Assembly: GCA_934660915.1 (NCBI GenBank)
Contig: CAKUIF010000002.1
Span: 1 to 64,000 of the forward strand
Source: an uncultured Olsenella sp.
GTDB lineage: Bacteria; Actinomycetota; Coriobacteriia; Coriobacteriales; Atopobiaceae
Length of the DNA: 64,000 nucleotides
Direction of reading: 5' to 3'
The translations under genes were made by a program, and so were the position numbers. Shown here piece by piece: positions 8,117 to 17,079 of this stretch (positions are counted from its first letter, which is position 1; every line of letters begins with the position of its first letter). Below the pieces are notes generated by a model. The model did not search any database. It was not told where the DNA came from and saw only the letters and a list, made by a program, of their open reading frames with translations.

Positions 8117-8417
8117 GCGCTACAAATCCGCTACACGTTTGCTACATTTAACGAAAAAAGGTCAGGGGCCGTAGCCCCTGACCTGCGAAAACGTGGTGCC
8201 CCCAGCGGGATTCGAACCCGCGATATCCACCTTGAAAGCTGTCTAACTAGTTAAATTGCCAATACCAACCGGTACCATCGGTTTTCACAATATTGTGAAT
8301 CTGCACTGTATTTCTGTACCAACTAGTTTATTTCTTTAACTTCCACTACGAACAACTGAATCGAACAAAATCACTTCGCGCTACACATGTAGCGGCCATG
8401 TAGCGGATTTGTAGCGC
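8117..8417. other. Complete attP-like attachment site
   Basis: A 45-bp core (8194-8238) is identical to the 3' part of the tRNA-Glu gene at 58287-58331. It is flanked on the left by three GCTACA boxes (8119, 8130, 8141) and on the right by three boxes in inverted orientation, TGTAGC (8388, 8399, 8410). All are spaced exactly 11 bp. The inner 18 bp of each set (8117-8134 and 8400-8417) are perfect reverse complements. Helically phased repeats on both sides of a core are the layout of arm-type integrase sites. The integrase gene begins 13 bp to the right. A palindrome TTCACAATATTGTGAA also lies between core and right arm. Confidence 0.7.
8153..8183 (-). terminator. Rho-independent terminator beside the tRNA-Glu fragment
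   Basis: GGTCAGGGGC/GCCCCTGACC, a 10-bp perfect stem with a 4-nt loop, followed on the minus strand by six U residues. It lies 11 bp beyond the 3' end of the tRNA-Glu fragment at 8194-8238, where a tRNA terminator would be. It also faces the convergent DUF3825 gene. Confidence 0.85.
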
Positions 8418-8429
8418 GAAGGAGAGACG

Positions 8430-9622
8430 ATGGCTAAAACCTACTCGGCCGGCGGCGTCGCCCACGGCGCGAAGTACTGGCGCCTCACGATCGACGTCAA
8501 GGAGAGCGGCGGGGGGCGCAGGCGCCTTACCAAGACGACTAAGATCGCCTGTGCGAAGAACAGCACCCGTGGCCGTTCGGCGGCACTCACCGCGCTGCGC
8601 CAATGGCGCGACGAGCTCATTAGGCAAGCGGAAGCCGAGGACTCCGTAGGCTCGGGAACTCCGACCGCAGATTACGCCGAGGACTTCATCACCCGCCACT
8701 CCGAGGTAGCCCCCGCCACCCGAGAAGAGTACATGCGCGCCGTGCGCGATATGCGCCTTGCACGCATCGGTGAAGTGCCCATTTCCATGCTCAAGCCATC
8801 CGACGTGCAGGATTGGATGATTTGGCTGCGCGACGAGCGCGGCCTCGGCCCCGCCTCGCGGAATAAAAAGCACGGCGTGCTGGCTATGGTCTGCAAGTAC
8901 GCCGCCGCGATCGGGGACGCCCCCATCGTCGCCACAGGCCTGCTCAAGGCGCCCGAGGACCTTCCGAAGCCGGTCAACTCACTTACGGAGTCGGGCGCCC
9001 TCGAGGTCGCGGCGCAGCTGCGCGCGAGGCTCCCCGAGCCTCTGGCGCTCGCGGGCATCATCGCGCTGATGACGGGAATGCGTCGCGGCGAGATCTGCGC
9101 CCTGCGCTGGCAGAACTGGGACGAGGACCGGCAGATGCTCCTTGTCCGCCACACGCTCGCGAAGGGCGAAAACGGCGGCTTCGTCCTGCGCGACAACCCG
9201 AAAGACCCCTCCGGGCGAGGCGCCTTCCGGGACATCCCCGTGCCTTCGACGCTGGCGGCCGCCCTCGCCGCCGCGCGCGAGGCCCAGAGGGGGCGGATCA
9301 GGGGGTTTGGCAGGTGGTCCCCCTCCCTGTTCATCTGCGGGAATCCGCTGACCGACGCCTGGCTTTCCCCGAACGTCCTCAGTTCCCGCTGGAGCGCCCT
9401 CAGCGCGGCCATGAACTGGGTGGGGACGCAGGGCGAGCCGGTGATCTTCCACGACCTTCGGCACACGTTCGCACCGTTTCGATCGCCCAGGGGTGCGACG
9501 TCATGAGCCTCGCGAGCATTCTCGGCCATAAGGACCCGAGCATGACGATGAAGGTCTACGCGACCGCGCTCGCCGCCCCTAAGCGCGCCGCGATGGACCG
9601 GCTCGGCGCCTTCTACGACTAG
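8430..9622 (+). pseudogene. Tyrosine integrase, frameshifted before the catalytic tyrosine
   Basis: A phage/ICE-type tyrosine recombinase of about 398 residues if intact. The N-terminal arm-binding and SAM-like regions precede the catalytic domain with Arg in TGMRRGEICALRW and HDLRHTF. The open frame then runs off as APFRSPRGATS and stops at 9506. The expected continuation (TVSIAQGCDVMSLASILGHK ... MKVYATAL, with His and the nucleophile Tyr) is in the next frame to 9622. One base appears missing near 9470-9476. As written, the enzyme lacks its nucleophile. Start ATG 8430 with GGAGAG upstream. The adjacent attachment site suggests it once integrated at tRNA-Glu. A sequencing error is the alternative. 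Confidence 0.85.
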
Positions 9623-9769
9623 TTTCATCTTTTGCCCCCGAGCTCACCTATTTGCCTGCGCCCCCGCGCTGCGAGCACGCCGGCGTCCCGTTCGGGAATA
9701 CCCCACCTGGGCCTTTAGCAACGAGCACCATTGTGCTATCGGCAGAACCAGGCGTCGAAAGGACCCGCC

Positions 9770-10012
9770 GTGGGCAATCAGAAGCTCAAGTACCTCACCA
9801 TCTCCCCAACCGTCGCGGAATCTCGCGTCGGCTACTCGCGCCCGCTCTCGGTTGACGAAGCCGCCGCATGGGCGGGGGTCAGCCGCAACACGATTTACAA
9901 GCTTTGCAAGCAGGGCATGCTCGGGCGCCGCGTCAACAGGATCTACTACATCGGGCAGCACGAGCTCGCGCAGCTGTTCCTCTCGGAGGCCGACCGCGAG
10001 AGGATCGGTTAG
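9770..10012 (+). CDS. Excisionase-like helix-turn-helix protein
   Basis: 80 residues from GTG 9770, supported by AAAGGA upstream. The core LSVDEAAAWAGVSRNTIYKL...RRVNRIYYI is the winged-helix pattern of the excisionase/MerR-type small DNA-binding family (HTH_17). Such proteins direct tyrosine integrases toward excision. Its place 150 bp after the integrase fits that, although it could be a plain regulator. Confidence 0.7.
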   Translation: MGNQKLKYLTISPTVAESRVGYSRPLSVDEAAAWAGVSRNTIYKLCKQGMLGRRVNRIYYIGQHELAQLFLSEADRERIG

Positions 10013-10131
10013 TTTCGAAGGACCGCCCGAGATGGCAGCTGAGGCGCCTCCGCAATAAGACTCGCTGGATCAGGCGCGCCCTCGCCTACAATACCGGCAG
10101 TAGCTAAAGCACCGGCACCGAGGGAGGGGTC

Positions 10132-10494
10132 ATGAGGTTTACGAGCGGGTTCGAGGACCTCGAGAGGCTTATCCCCTGCTACGGCAGCCTGGCGGACGGT
10201 AGAGAAGCGTTCCTTCACCGATCATATCCTTCAATAAGGCGCTTCAGGGCCATCGTCAGGGACCCCGGCCCCGGATTCCGCTACCGCGAGGCGGTTGTTT
10301 CCGCGGAGGAGGTCTGCGACGTAGACAGCGCCCCCGAGGGCCTGAGGGGACGCTCGCCGAAGGGTTTCTGGATCGGGCGCCGCGGCGCCGTATACACGCT
10401 CGGCACCGGCAACTTGGCGGGCAGGGCATCGGCCCGCGACGGGGACGTCGGCTGGGCACATGCCGGCCCCGTGGTGGTTGAATACGCCGTGGCC
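10132..10494 (+). pseudogene. Unknown protein gene cut by IS21 insertion
   Basis: Open frame of 124 codons to 10506, but the left end of the IS21-like element begins at 10495, so the last residues and stop codon come from the IS. No recognisable domain, no signal peptide, and it is rich in Arg and Gly. The original C-terminus is not found right of the element. Confidence 0.55.
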
Positions 10495-10651
10495 TGTATT
10501 CGATAGCCTCGAAGTTGCGGGTTTGAGCGTCGGAAAGTTTCGGGCCTGAGCGCGAAATTCTTTCGGCTTTGAGCATGGGCACGCCGACCATCCGCAATCG
10601 GCCCGACAATGTCGTTGCTTCGGTTCACGACGTGAGGAGGGCCGGAGAGGA

Positions 10652-12172
10652 ATGGCCGGCGTGGACAAGATAGAGGATATACGCAAGAGGGCAAGGGGCG
10701 GCGAGCCGATCGCGTCGATCGCGAGGGCGGTCGGCGCGTCGGAGCCGACGGTCAGGAAGCGCGCCAGGATGAAGGACCTGTCGCCCGAGCCCCCGAGGCG
10801 GCGCGAGCCCGAGAGCGAGGTCCTCGCGCCGTACGGGGAGACGGTCGGCTCCTGGCTCGACGACGACTGCAGGAACTGGCGCAAGCAGCGCCGCACGGCG
10901 ACGAGGGCCTGCGTGAGGCTTCGCGACGAGGAGGGCTACACGGGCAGCTACTCCACCGTGCAGCGCTGCGTCAAGCGCCGCCGCGAGGAGATGGCCCGCG
11001 AGCGCGGCCGCGGGGACGCCGAGGGGTTCCTGACGCTGAGATGGCTGCCCGGCGAGGTCCGGGTCGACTTCGGCGAGGCGGACTTCAGGGTCCGCGGCGT
11101 GGTCACCAGGGGCAAGTACCTGACGGTCGCCTTCCCGCACTCCAACGTCGGGCTCACCCAGGTCTTCCGGGGCGAGACGGCCGAGTGCGTCTGCCAAGGG
11201 CTCCGCAACGTCTTCGAGTTCGTCGGCGGCGTGCCCGGGAGGGCGGTCCTCGACAACGCCGCCGAGGTCGGCGGGCGCGTCGGCGGGGAGGTGGGGACAT
11301 CAGGGCTCTTCCGCCGCTTCGCGGCTCACTACGGACTCGACCACGCCTTCGCCAACCACTGCTCGGGCAACGAGAAGGGCAACGTCGAGAACAAGGTCGG
11401 CCGCCGCAGGAGGAGCCTGTTCGTCCCCGTCCCGTCGTTCCACGACGCCCGCGCGTTCAACCGCAGGCTGCTCGAGGACCGCCTCGACCTGAGCGAGGGC
11501 AGGCGCCGCTGCAGGCTCGGCACGCCCGGGCCCGAGCTGTTCGGAGGGGACAGGGAGGCGCTCTCGCCGCTGCCGCCGGCGGCGTTCTCGTGCGCGAGGT
11601 GGGAGACCGGGAGGCGCGACAAGCAGGGGACGGCCACGGTCGGCGGGGCGCGCCGCTGATCGGCCGGCCCCGCCTGCGCGCGCCGCGAGGCCGCCGCCGC
11701 CCTCGGCGCCTTCGACGTCGCGGTCTGCGACTGCGGGACCGGGGAGGTCGTCGCCGCCCACGGGCGCGAGCGGGGCGAGGCCCCGGCCGACGGCCCGGGC
11801 CCGGCGCCGCGGCTGAGGCTCCCGTGCATGGGGCCCGCCGGGCGGGGGGACTCGAGCGTGAGGGCGTCGCCGCCGGCCGAGCTCGTCGCCTTCCCCGGCT
11901 CCGAGGCGCCCGCCGACCTCGCCGCCGACCTCAGGGTGCTGCGCGACGAGGGCGCGGGGCGCGGGTGGGGCGCCGCCGTGGAGGGGATGTCGCGCTCGCT
12001 CGCGGCGACCGGGGGCGTCGACCGCGCCTCGGTCGCCCTCTCGGCCGCCGGGGCCGCGCCGGGAGACGGGCGCGTCGAGTACGACGAGGAGGTCGACCTG
12101 GGCGTCTGCGACAGGGCTCCGAGGCTGCTCGAGGGAGGTGGCGGCCATGCCGCGGACGAGCCCGGGGCGTGA
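10652..12172 (+). pseudogene. istA: IstA transposase with in-frame stop
   Basis: The frame from 10652 to 12172 is 507 codons, the usual IstA length, but TGA at 11657 splits it. An N-terminal helix-turn-helix (IARAVGASEPTVRKRARM) precedes the DDE core: Asp in VRVDFGEADF, Asp in AVLDNAAE and Glu in NEKGNVENKVGR. After the TGA the same frame continues with the C-terminal beta-barrel (AFDVAVCDCGTGEVVAAHGR). Unless the stop is read through, the catalytic part is made without its C-terminal domain. Confidence 0.85.
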
Positions 12173-12912
12173 GGCCGCGCAGGCGGCCTTCCGCGGCGCC
12201 GCGAGGGCCCTCTTCATATCCGGCGACACGATCGGCGCCTTCCTCGCCTCCGCGACGCCGGGCCGGGTGGCCGCGTGCGCGGCGATGCCCGGGTCGGGGA
12301 CCGCGCGCCGCGACAGGGCGAGGCGGGCGCGCCTGCTCAGGCGGGCGAGGTTCCCCGTTCCCAAGTCGGTCGAGGGCCTCGGCTGGCCCGACGTCGCGTT
12401 CCCCGACGGCTGGGGCCGCGACGAGATGCTCTCGCTGGCGTTCGTGCGCGACGCGGAGGGCCTGGTCTTCTACGGCCGGACGGGGCGCGGCAAGACCCGC
12501 ATGGCCACCGCCCTCGGGATCGCCGCGACCTCGGCGGGCTACCCCGTGAGGTTCTGGCAGGCCGCGCGGCCGGTGCCGGCGGCTCGGCAAGGCCAAGCGG
12601 GAGGGGACGCTCGACCGGCTGCTCGCCGACGTGGCCAAGGCGAGGCTCCTGGTCCTGGACGAGTTCGGCTGCGCGCCCTTCGACGTGGACGGGGCGAGGC
12701 CCCTGTGCCGGGTTATATCGGACAGCTACGAGAGGAGGAGCGTGATATTCACCACCAACGTCGAGTTCAGCAGGTGGGGCACGGTCTTCGCCGACGACAA
12801 GCTCGCGGCGGCCATCGTCGACCGCGTGGTGCACCACGGCAGGCCCGTGGAGTTCGGCGGACCCAGCCACAGGCTCGAGGAGTCCCTCATGCTGGGAAAG
12901 TCGGGAAGGTAG
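12147..12912 (+). pseudogene. istB: IstB ATPase helper, frameshifted
   Basis: IS21 partner ATPase of about 255 residues. Walker A (FYGRTGRGKTRMATAL) lies in the first frame; Walker B (LLVLDEFG) and the rest (NVEFSRWG, GRPVEFGG) lie in another frame from about 12580 to 12912. The slip is near CCGGCGGCTCGG around 12570-12580. Start ATG 12147 has GGGAGGTG upstream and overlaps the end of istA, as usual in IS21. Not functional as written. Confidence 0.85.
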
Positions 12913-13010
12913 AGGCGGCGGCGCGCCCGTGACGAAACCCGAAAAAGTTTCGTGCCGGAACCCGAAAGAAATCTGTGCTCAAAACCGAAAATCAGGCTTG
13001 ACTAAACACA

Positions 13011-13994
13011 CCTCGTGACCACGATGGCCGAGATGGTGGTGGGCGGCGTCTCCACCGCCAAGGTCGGGAAGGTCATGCGGGAGATCTGCGGCAGGGAGTT
13101 CTCGAAGCAGTCGGTGTCCGCCGCCTGCGCCGCGCTCGACTCGGCGGTCGAGGGCTTCAGGGGGCGCCCGCTCGAGCCGGGCGCCTACCCCTTCGCGATG
13201 CCGGGCGCGACCTACCTGAAGGTCCGCGGCGGCCACAGGGTGAGGGCCCGGGCGCTGCTCGTGGCCATCGGCCTCGACCGCTCCAGGCGCAAGGAGGTGC
13301 TCGGGCTCGCCCTCGCCGACGCCGAGACGCGGGCGAGCTGGTCCGCGTTCATGCGCTCGCTGAGGGACCGCGGCCTGCGGGGGGATGGCCGTGGTCACCT
13401 CCGACGCGCAGGGGGGCTCGTGGCGGCCCTCCACGACGTGTGGCCGGACGCCGCCTGGCAGAGGTGCCAGGCCCACTTCTCCCGCAACGTCTCCGACGCC
13501 GCCCCCAAGCGCCTGAGGGCCGGCCTGCGCTCGGAGATGACCGAGATGTTCAACTGCCGCACGCTCGCGGAGGCCGAGGCGAGGCGCGACCGGATCCTCG
13601 CCGACTACGCCGAGGAGGCGCCGCAGGCGTGCGAGCGCCTCGGCGCCGGCTTCGACGACGCGATGACCGTGATGAGCCTGCCGGGGCAGATGCGCAGGTG
13701 CGCGAGGACCTCGAACTACCTCGAGCGGCTCAACAAGGAGATCAAGCGCAGGACCGACGTCATAGGCGTCTTCCCCAACGCGGGCTCCGTGGTCAGGCTC
13801 GTGGGCGCGGTGCTCATGGAGGAGAACGACCGGTGGGCCGCGATGTCCAAGGCCTACTACTCGACCGGCGTGGCGGAGCTCGAGGGGAGGATGGCGGAGC
13901 TCGCCGGGATAGCAAGGGAGCAGGCGAGGCTCATGTCAGTGGGCTAGCCGGCGAAGGAGGCGGTTGCGAATTTACACACCGATTTGGACTTGAC
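13011..13994 (+). mobile_element. IS256-family (mutator-type) element, 5' truncated
   Basis: Begins abruptly at the right end of the IS21-like element and ends near 13994 in TTTACACACCGATTTGGACTTGAC, an IS256-like terminal repeat. The left end and the first roughly 90-95 codons of the transposase are absent. Confidence 0.75.
13015..13947 (+). pseudogene. IS256-family transposase remnant
   Basis: 310 codons remain of a roughly 400-residue transposase. WQRCQAHFSRNV and SNYLERLNKEIKRRT (third acidic residue) are clear. The first Asp motif, normally (V/L)DATY(L/V)KVR, reads MPGATYLKVR, so that Asp is missing. The second motif (VVTSDAQGGL) is out of frame: an extra base in the G-run near 13380 and a compensating loss in the G-run near 13420 replace it with GDGRGHLRRAGGL. 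Two of three catalytic acids are therefore lost. Confidence 0.85.
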
Positions 13995-13995
13995 C

Positions 13996-14047
13996 CCCGC
14001 AAGGCACCCCGGCGCCTAAAAAGCAACGAACCCGCCGAGCCTTAGGC
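13996..14047. repeat. 52-bp direct repeat, copy A (3' end of RDD gene)
   Basis: Matches 22335-22386 at 48 of 52 positions without gaps (CCCGCAAGGC, CCCCGGCGCC, AAGCAACGAACCCGCCGAGC and on). It ends inside the last codons of the RDD gene. It contains one arm of the hairpin that is complete at 22366-22398. Confidence 0.85.
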
Positions 14048-14686
14048 GACGTCGTGAATTTCAACGACCCTTGTGCCTGCAAGGTAGTCATGGATAGCCA
14101 GGTGACGCTTGGTGGCCACAACCATAATCCCGGAGACAAGAGTCAGCAGATACAGGACCGGAAGGACCGTGCCCTCCACATAGAAACTCGTTGCGAGCGT
14201 GAGCGCCTGCAAGACATAGCGGGTCGCCACTGTCGAGACACCCTCGATAACAAGAAGGCCTACGCCGGCGCGCAGCGCGTACTGCCAAGGCTGCAGATCG
14301 CCGCCGTCGCGAGACTCGCATCGAAGCTTGAGCAGGCGCTTGCCAGGTGTCTGACCAGGCCAAACCTTAAGCGGCACCCAGATGTAGTACGCAGCGAAAA
14401 CCGCAAGGGACGCAACACAGCACATAAACGCATAGATGTTCGAGTAGCCCATCGACCCAAAAACGTAGAGGTCGCTGAACATGTCCGAGCTATGGGTGAC
14501 AAGAGCAAAAACCAAGACCTCGGGAAAGCCTATGAGAACCCCAGAGAACGCCCAGTCAATCGCATATGCAATAAGACGTTTTGCGGGAATACCCGTCTTT
14601 GCGGACGAGGCCGCCTTGTTGTTCTGCATTTTGGCTTTGCTCGCAGACATTGCCTTTCCCGATGACCTCTTTTTGCTCTTGCCCAT
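14042..14686 (-). CDS. RDD-family membrane protein
   Basis: 214 residues with a Lys/Ser-rich cytoplasmic N-terminus (1-32) and four or so hydrophobic segments. Family signature residues are visible: RLIAYAIDW (about 37-45), GQTPGKRLLKL and HDYLAGTRVVE near the C-terminus. The function of RDD proteins is mostly unknown; transport or ion exchange has been proposed for some. Last gene of the PTS-peptidase operon, 9 bases after the aminotransferase gene. Its final codons and stop fall in a sequence duplicated at 22335-22386. Confidence 0.82.
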   Translation of the reverse strand: MGKSKKRSSGKAMSASKAKMQNNKAASSAKTGIPAKRLIAYAIDWAFSGVLIGFPEVLVFALVTHSSDMFSDLYVFGSMGYSNIYAFMCCVASLAVFAAYYIWVPLKVWPGQTPGKRLLKLRCESRDGGDLQPWQYALRAGVGLLVIEGVSTVATRYVLQALTLATSFYVEGTVLPVLYLLTLVSGIMVVATKRHLAIHDYLAGTRVVEIHDVA

Positions 14687-14695
14687 ATCGTCCTC

Positions 14696-15901
14696 CTACA
14701 GGTTAAGGCTATCGATGCCGCGCGCCATCCTCTCGAGGCCCTCCTCGAGCTTCGACCTGGGGCATCCGGCGCACAAGCGCAGATAACCCTGGCCGGCGTC
14801 TCCGTACGTCTCTCCACGCATGATGCCAACCCCGCCCACGTTCACAAGGGCATCTTGCAGAGCGTCCGAGGAAACCCCCAAGCCGCTCACGTCAATCCAG
14901 GCAAGATAGGTCGCATCAGGCACCTCGAATCTCGCTTGCGGGACGCGCTTGGCGAGAAAAGCCTTAAGGGTCTCCATGTTGGAACGAATGTAGGAGCAAA
15001 GCCCCTCGACGTAGTCGTCGCACTCGCGGTAGGCAGCCATGGTCGCGTAGAGCCAAAGCGTGCTGCAAGAGTTGAGGAAATCGACATGACGCGTGACGTT
15101 GAGAAAGGCATCGCGGACCTCAGGGGAAGGAACAACGAGGTAGGAGCCGATAAGACCGGGGATATTGAACGTCTTTGTGGGAGAGCTGGCCACGGCTATC
15201 TTCTCGTATTTGGAGAGAAGGGAGACCGCGCTCACGTTGGAACGACCACACAGGCTGATGTCCGCATGAATCTCATCAGCGATGAGCCAGAGATCATGCT
15301 TGCGGCAGATTTCGACGATGCGGTCCATCTCGTTCGCGGTCCACATGCGGCCCGTCGGGTTGTGGGGCGAGCACAAAAGCATTGCACTGCAGTCGGCCGC
15401 CAGGGCATCGAGCTGCTCGAAGTCGATCTCAAAGGTTCTGTGGGCGTCGTCGTCTGCCACGGGGCTCTCGACCCGATGAAGCGTGCTCTTGACCATACGG
15501 CGGTCGTTTCCCTCGATCACCCCGGGAAAGGAATCGTACATGGGGTCGAAGCACAAGATGCCGTCGCCAGGCTTAGTCAGAAGACGGATGAGCAGAGAGG
15601 ACGCATACATAACACTGGGGCTATAGATAATCCAGTCTTCGGATATCTGCACCCCGTAGCGGCGAGAGAACCAAGAAGCGACAGACGACTTGAAGTCGTG
15701 GTGGTTCCACCTCGTATAGCCATACTGCCCCCTTGCGGCGACCTTTGTCACTGCGTCGACGATCTGCGCGGGAGGCAGAAAATCGGTATCGGAGATGGAG
15801 AAGGGAAGGATACCGGGCTTCCCAAACCTGTCTTGGATGTAGTCCCACTGGGTGCAGTAGGTTCCGCGGCGGTCGTGCACCTCGTTGAAGTCGTAAGTCA
15901 T
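14696..15901 (-). CDS. MalY/PatB-family PLP-dependent aminotransferase or C-S lyase
   Basis: 401-residue fold-type I PLP enzyme. NPTG at 181-184, Asp209 (IADEIHAD), and the Schiff-base Lys243 (SSPTKTFNIPG). The N-terminal FSISDTDF...YGYTRW is typical of the MalY/PatB branch, whose known members cleave cystathionine or cysteine conjugates, giving pyruvate, ammonia and a thiol. It starts one base from the end of the M24 peptidase gene, so the two are translationally coupled. In this operon it could process an amino acid released by the two peptidases. Substrate not determinable. Confidence 0.88.
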   Translation of the reverse strand: MTYDFNEVHDRRGTYCTQWDYIQDRFGKPGILPFSISDTDFLPPAQIVDAVTKVAARGQYGYTRWNHHDFKSSVASWFSRRYGVQISEDWIIYSPSVMYASSLLIRLLTKPGDGILCFDPMYDSFPGVIEGNDRRMVKSTLHRVESPVADDDAHRTFEIDFEQLDALAADCSAMLLCSPHNPTGRMWTANEMDRIVEICRKHDLWLIADEIHADISLCGRSNVSAVSLLSKYEKIAVASSPTKTFNIPGLIGSYLVVPSPEVRDAFLNVTRHVDFLNSCSTLWLYATMAAYRECDDYVEGLCSYIRSNMETLKAFLAKRVPQARFEVPDATYLAWIDVSGLGVSSDALQDALVNVGGVGIMRGETYGDAGQGYLRLCAGCPRSKLEEGLERMARGIDSLNL

Positions 15902-16984
15902 TTATGCCTCCAAGATAATGGGGTCGGTGGTCGTCGCGTTCAAAGAGACGCCAACGCCGTCGATAACGGCGACGTCGTTCTCGATACGCACGCCTCCAAG
16001 GCCGGGGACGTACACGCCGGGCTCGCACGACATCACCATGTGCTCCTCAAGCATGAAATGCCTCCCCGGTCGAAGCAGCGGAAGCTCCGTCGAGTCGTCC
16101 ACGCCTATGCCGTGCCCAAGGCCATGTCCAAAATACGCGCCGTAGCCGGCGTCTTCTATAACCGCGCGTGCCGCCGCATCCACGCTCTCGCTGTCCACAC
16201 CCGTACGAATAGCGGCGATGCCGGTCTCCTGCGCACGCTTGACCACGTCGTAGATCTCCATGATCTTCTCGTTTGGCTCCCCAAGAAAGCAAATGCGCGT
16301 CATGTCCGACTGGTAATTGTCGACCTGGATACCAAAGTCCATCATCACGTGGTCGCCGCGGCGCAGCGCGCGGGAGGTAGGCCGGCAGTGCGGGTAGGCC
16401 GTCCTCTCTCCTATGCCGCAAATGGTGTCGAAAGCCATCTTCTGGGCGCCCCTGCGAACAGACTCGTACTGCAAAAGGGCGCTGATCTCGTACTCGGTCA
16501 TCCCCTCACGAAGCTGAGAAGAGACAACGGAGAAGATCTCGTCCGTGATGTCGACGGCACGCTGAATCTTTGCGATTTCCTCGTCCGTCTTGACCGCGCG
16601 CAGCCTCGCGACCTTATCGCCAAGAAGCACCGGACGCTCGACAAACCTCGAGATCTCCAGGTACGCGTCCGCCAGGGTCTCATCGGACTCAAGGCCCAAG
16701 CTCTTCCAGCCCTTCTCGCCCGCCAGCTCGCCGAGCCGCTTGTAGATGGCGTCGGCCGACTGGCTGGGAAGGAGCTCTATCACCAGGTCATGTTCCTTCT
16801 CCCTGGCCTCCTCCACGTACCTGCCGTCCACGAGCAGCATCGCGTCGTCTTGGTCGACGACGACGGTGCACCCGCTTCCCGTCATCGTACCCATCCAGCC
16901 CTTCATGGTCTTGCTGCGGATGAGGATTGCGTCGACTCCTGCCTGGTCGAGAAGAGAGCGGAGCTTGTCGACATTTCGTGCCAT
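15902..16984 (-). CDS. M24-family Xaa-Pro aminopeptidase-like metallopeptidase
   Basis: 360 residues: creatinase-like N-terminal domain (1 to about 125) and pita-bread catalytic domain with all five metal ligands, Asp216 (MMDFG), Asp227 (YQSDMTR), His291 (GHGLGHGIG), Glu321 (SCEPGVY) and Glu335 (GVRIEND). Predicted cytoplasmic removal of N-terminal residues before proline. Known parallel: E. coli YpdF, an M24 aminopeptidase encoded with a PTS and the M42 peptidase YpdE. Here too an M42 peptidase gene and PTS genes are in the same operon. Confidence 0.9.
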   Translation of the reverse strand: MARNVDKLRSLLDQAGVDAILIRSKTMKGWMGTMTGSGCTVVVDQDDAMLLVDGRYVEEAREKEHDLVIELLPSQSADAIYKRLGELAGEKGWKSLGLESDETLADAYLEISRFVERPVLLGDKVARLRAVKTDEEIAKIQRAVDITDEIFSVVSSQLREGMTEYEISALLQYESVRRGAQKMAFDTICGIGERTAYPHCRPTSRALRRGDHVMMDFGIQVDNYQSDMTRICFLGEPNEKIMEIYDVVKRAQETGIAAIRTGVDSESVDAAARAVIEDAGYGAYFGHGLGHGIGVDDSTELPLLRPGRHFMLEEHMVMSCEPGVYVPGLGGVRIENDVAVIDGVGVSLNATTTDPIILEA

Positions 16985-17079
16985 AGGGACCCTCCATGCT
17001 TAAGGCGCGCGATCAAAGAAAGACCGCGGCGGGCAAGCCGAATTGAGGCCGCCCGCCGCAGAAGACAAACCAAGTGACG

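Larger units (their letters stand above)
10495..13010 (+). mobile_element. IS21-family insertion sequence, degenerate, about 2.5 kb
   Basis: The ends match as inverted repeats: TGTATTCGATAGCCT...CGGGTTTGAGC at the left against the reverse complement of the right end, TGTGTTTAGTCAAGCCT...CGGTTTTGAGC. Inside each end are further TTTCGGG..TGAGC modules, typical multiple terminal repeats of IS21. Contains istA and istB, both damaged. I see no target duplication: the left flank ends GTGGCC and the right flank begins CCTCGTG. Confidence 0.8.
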
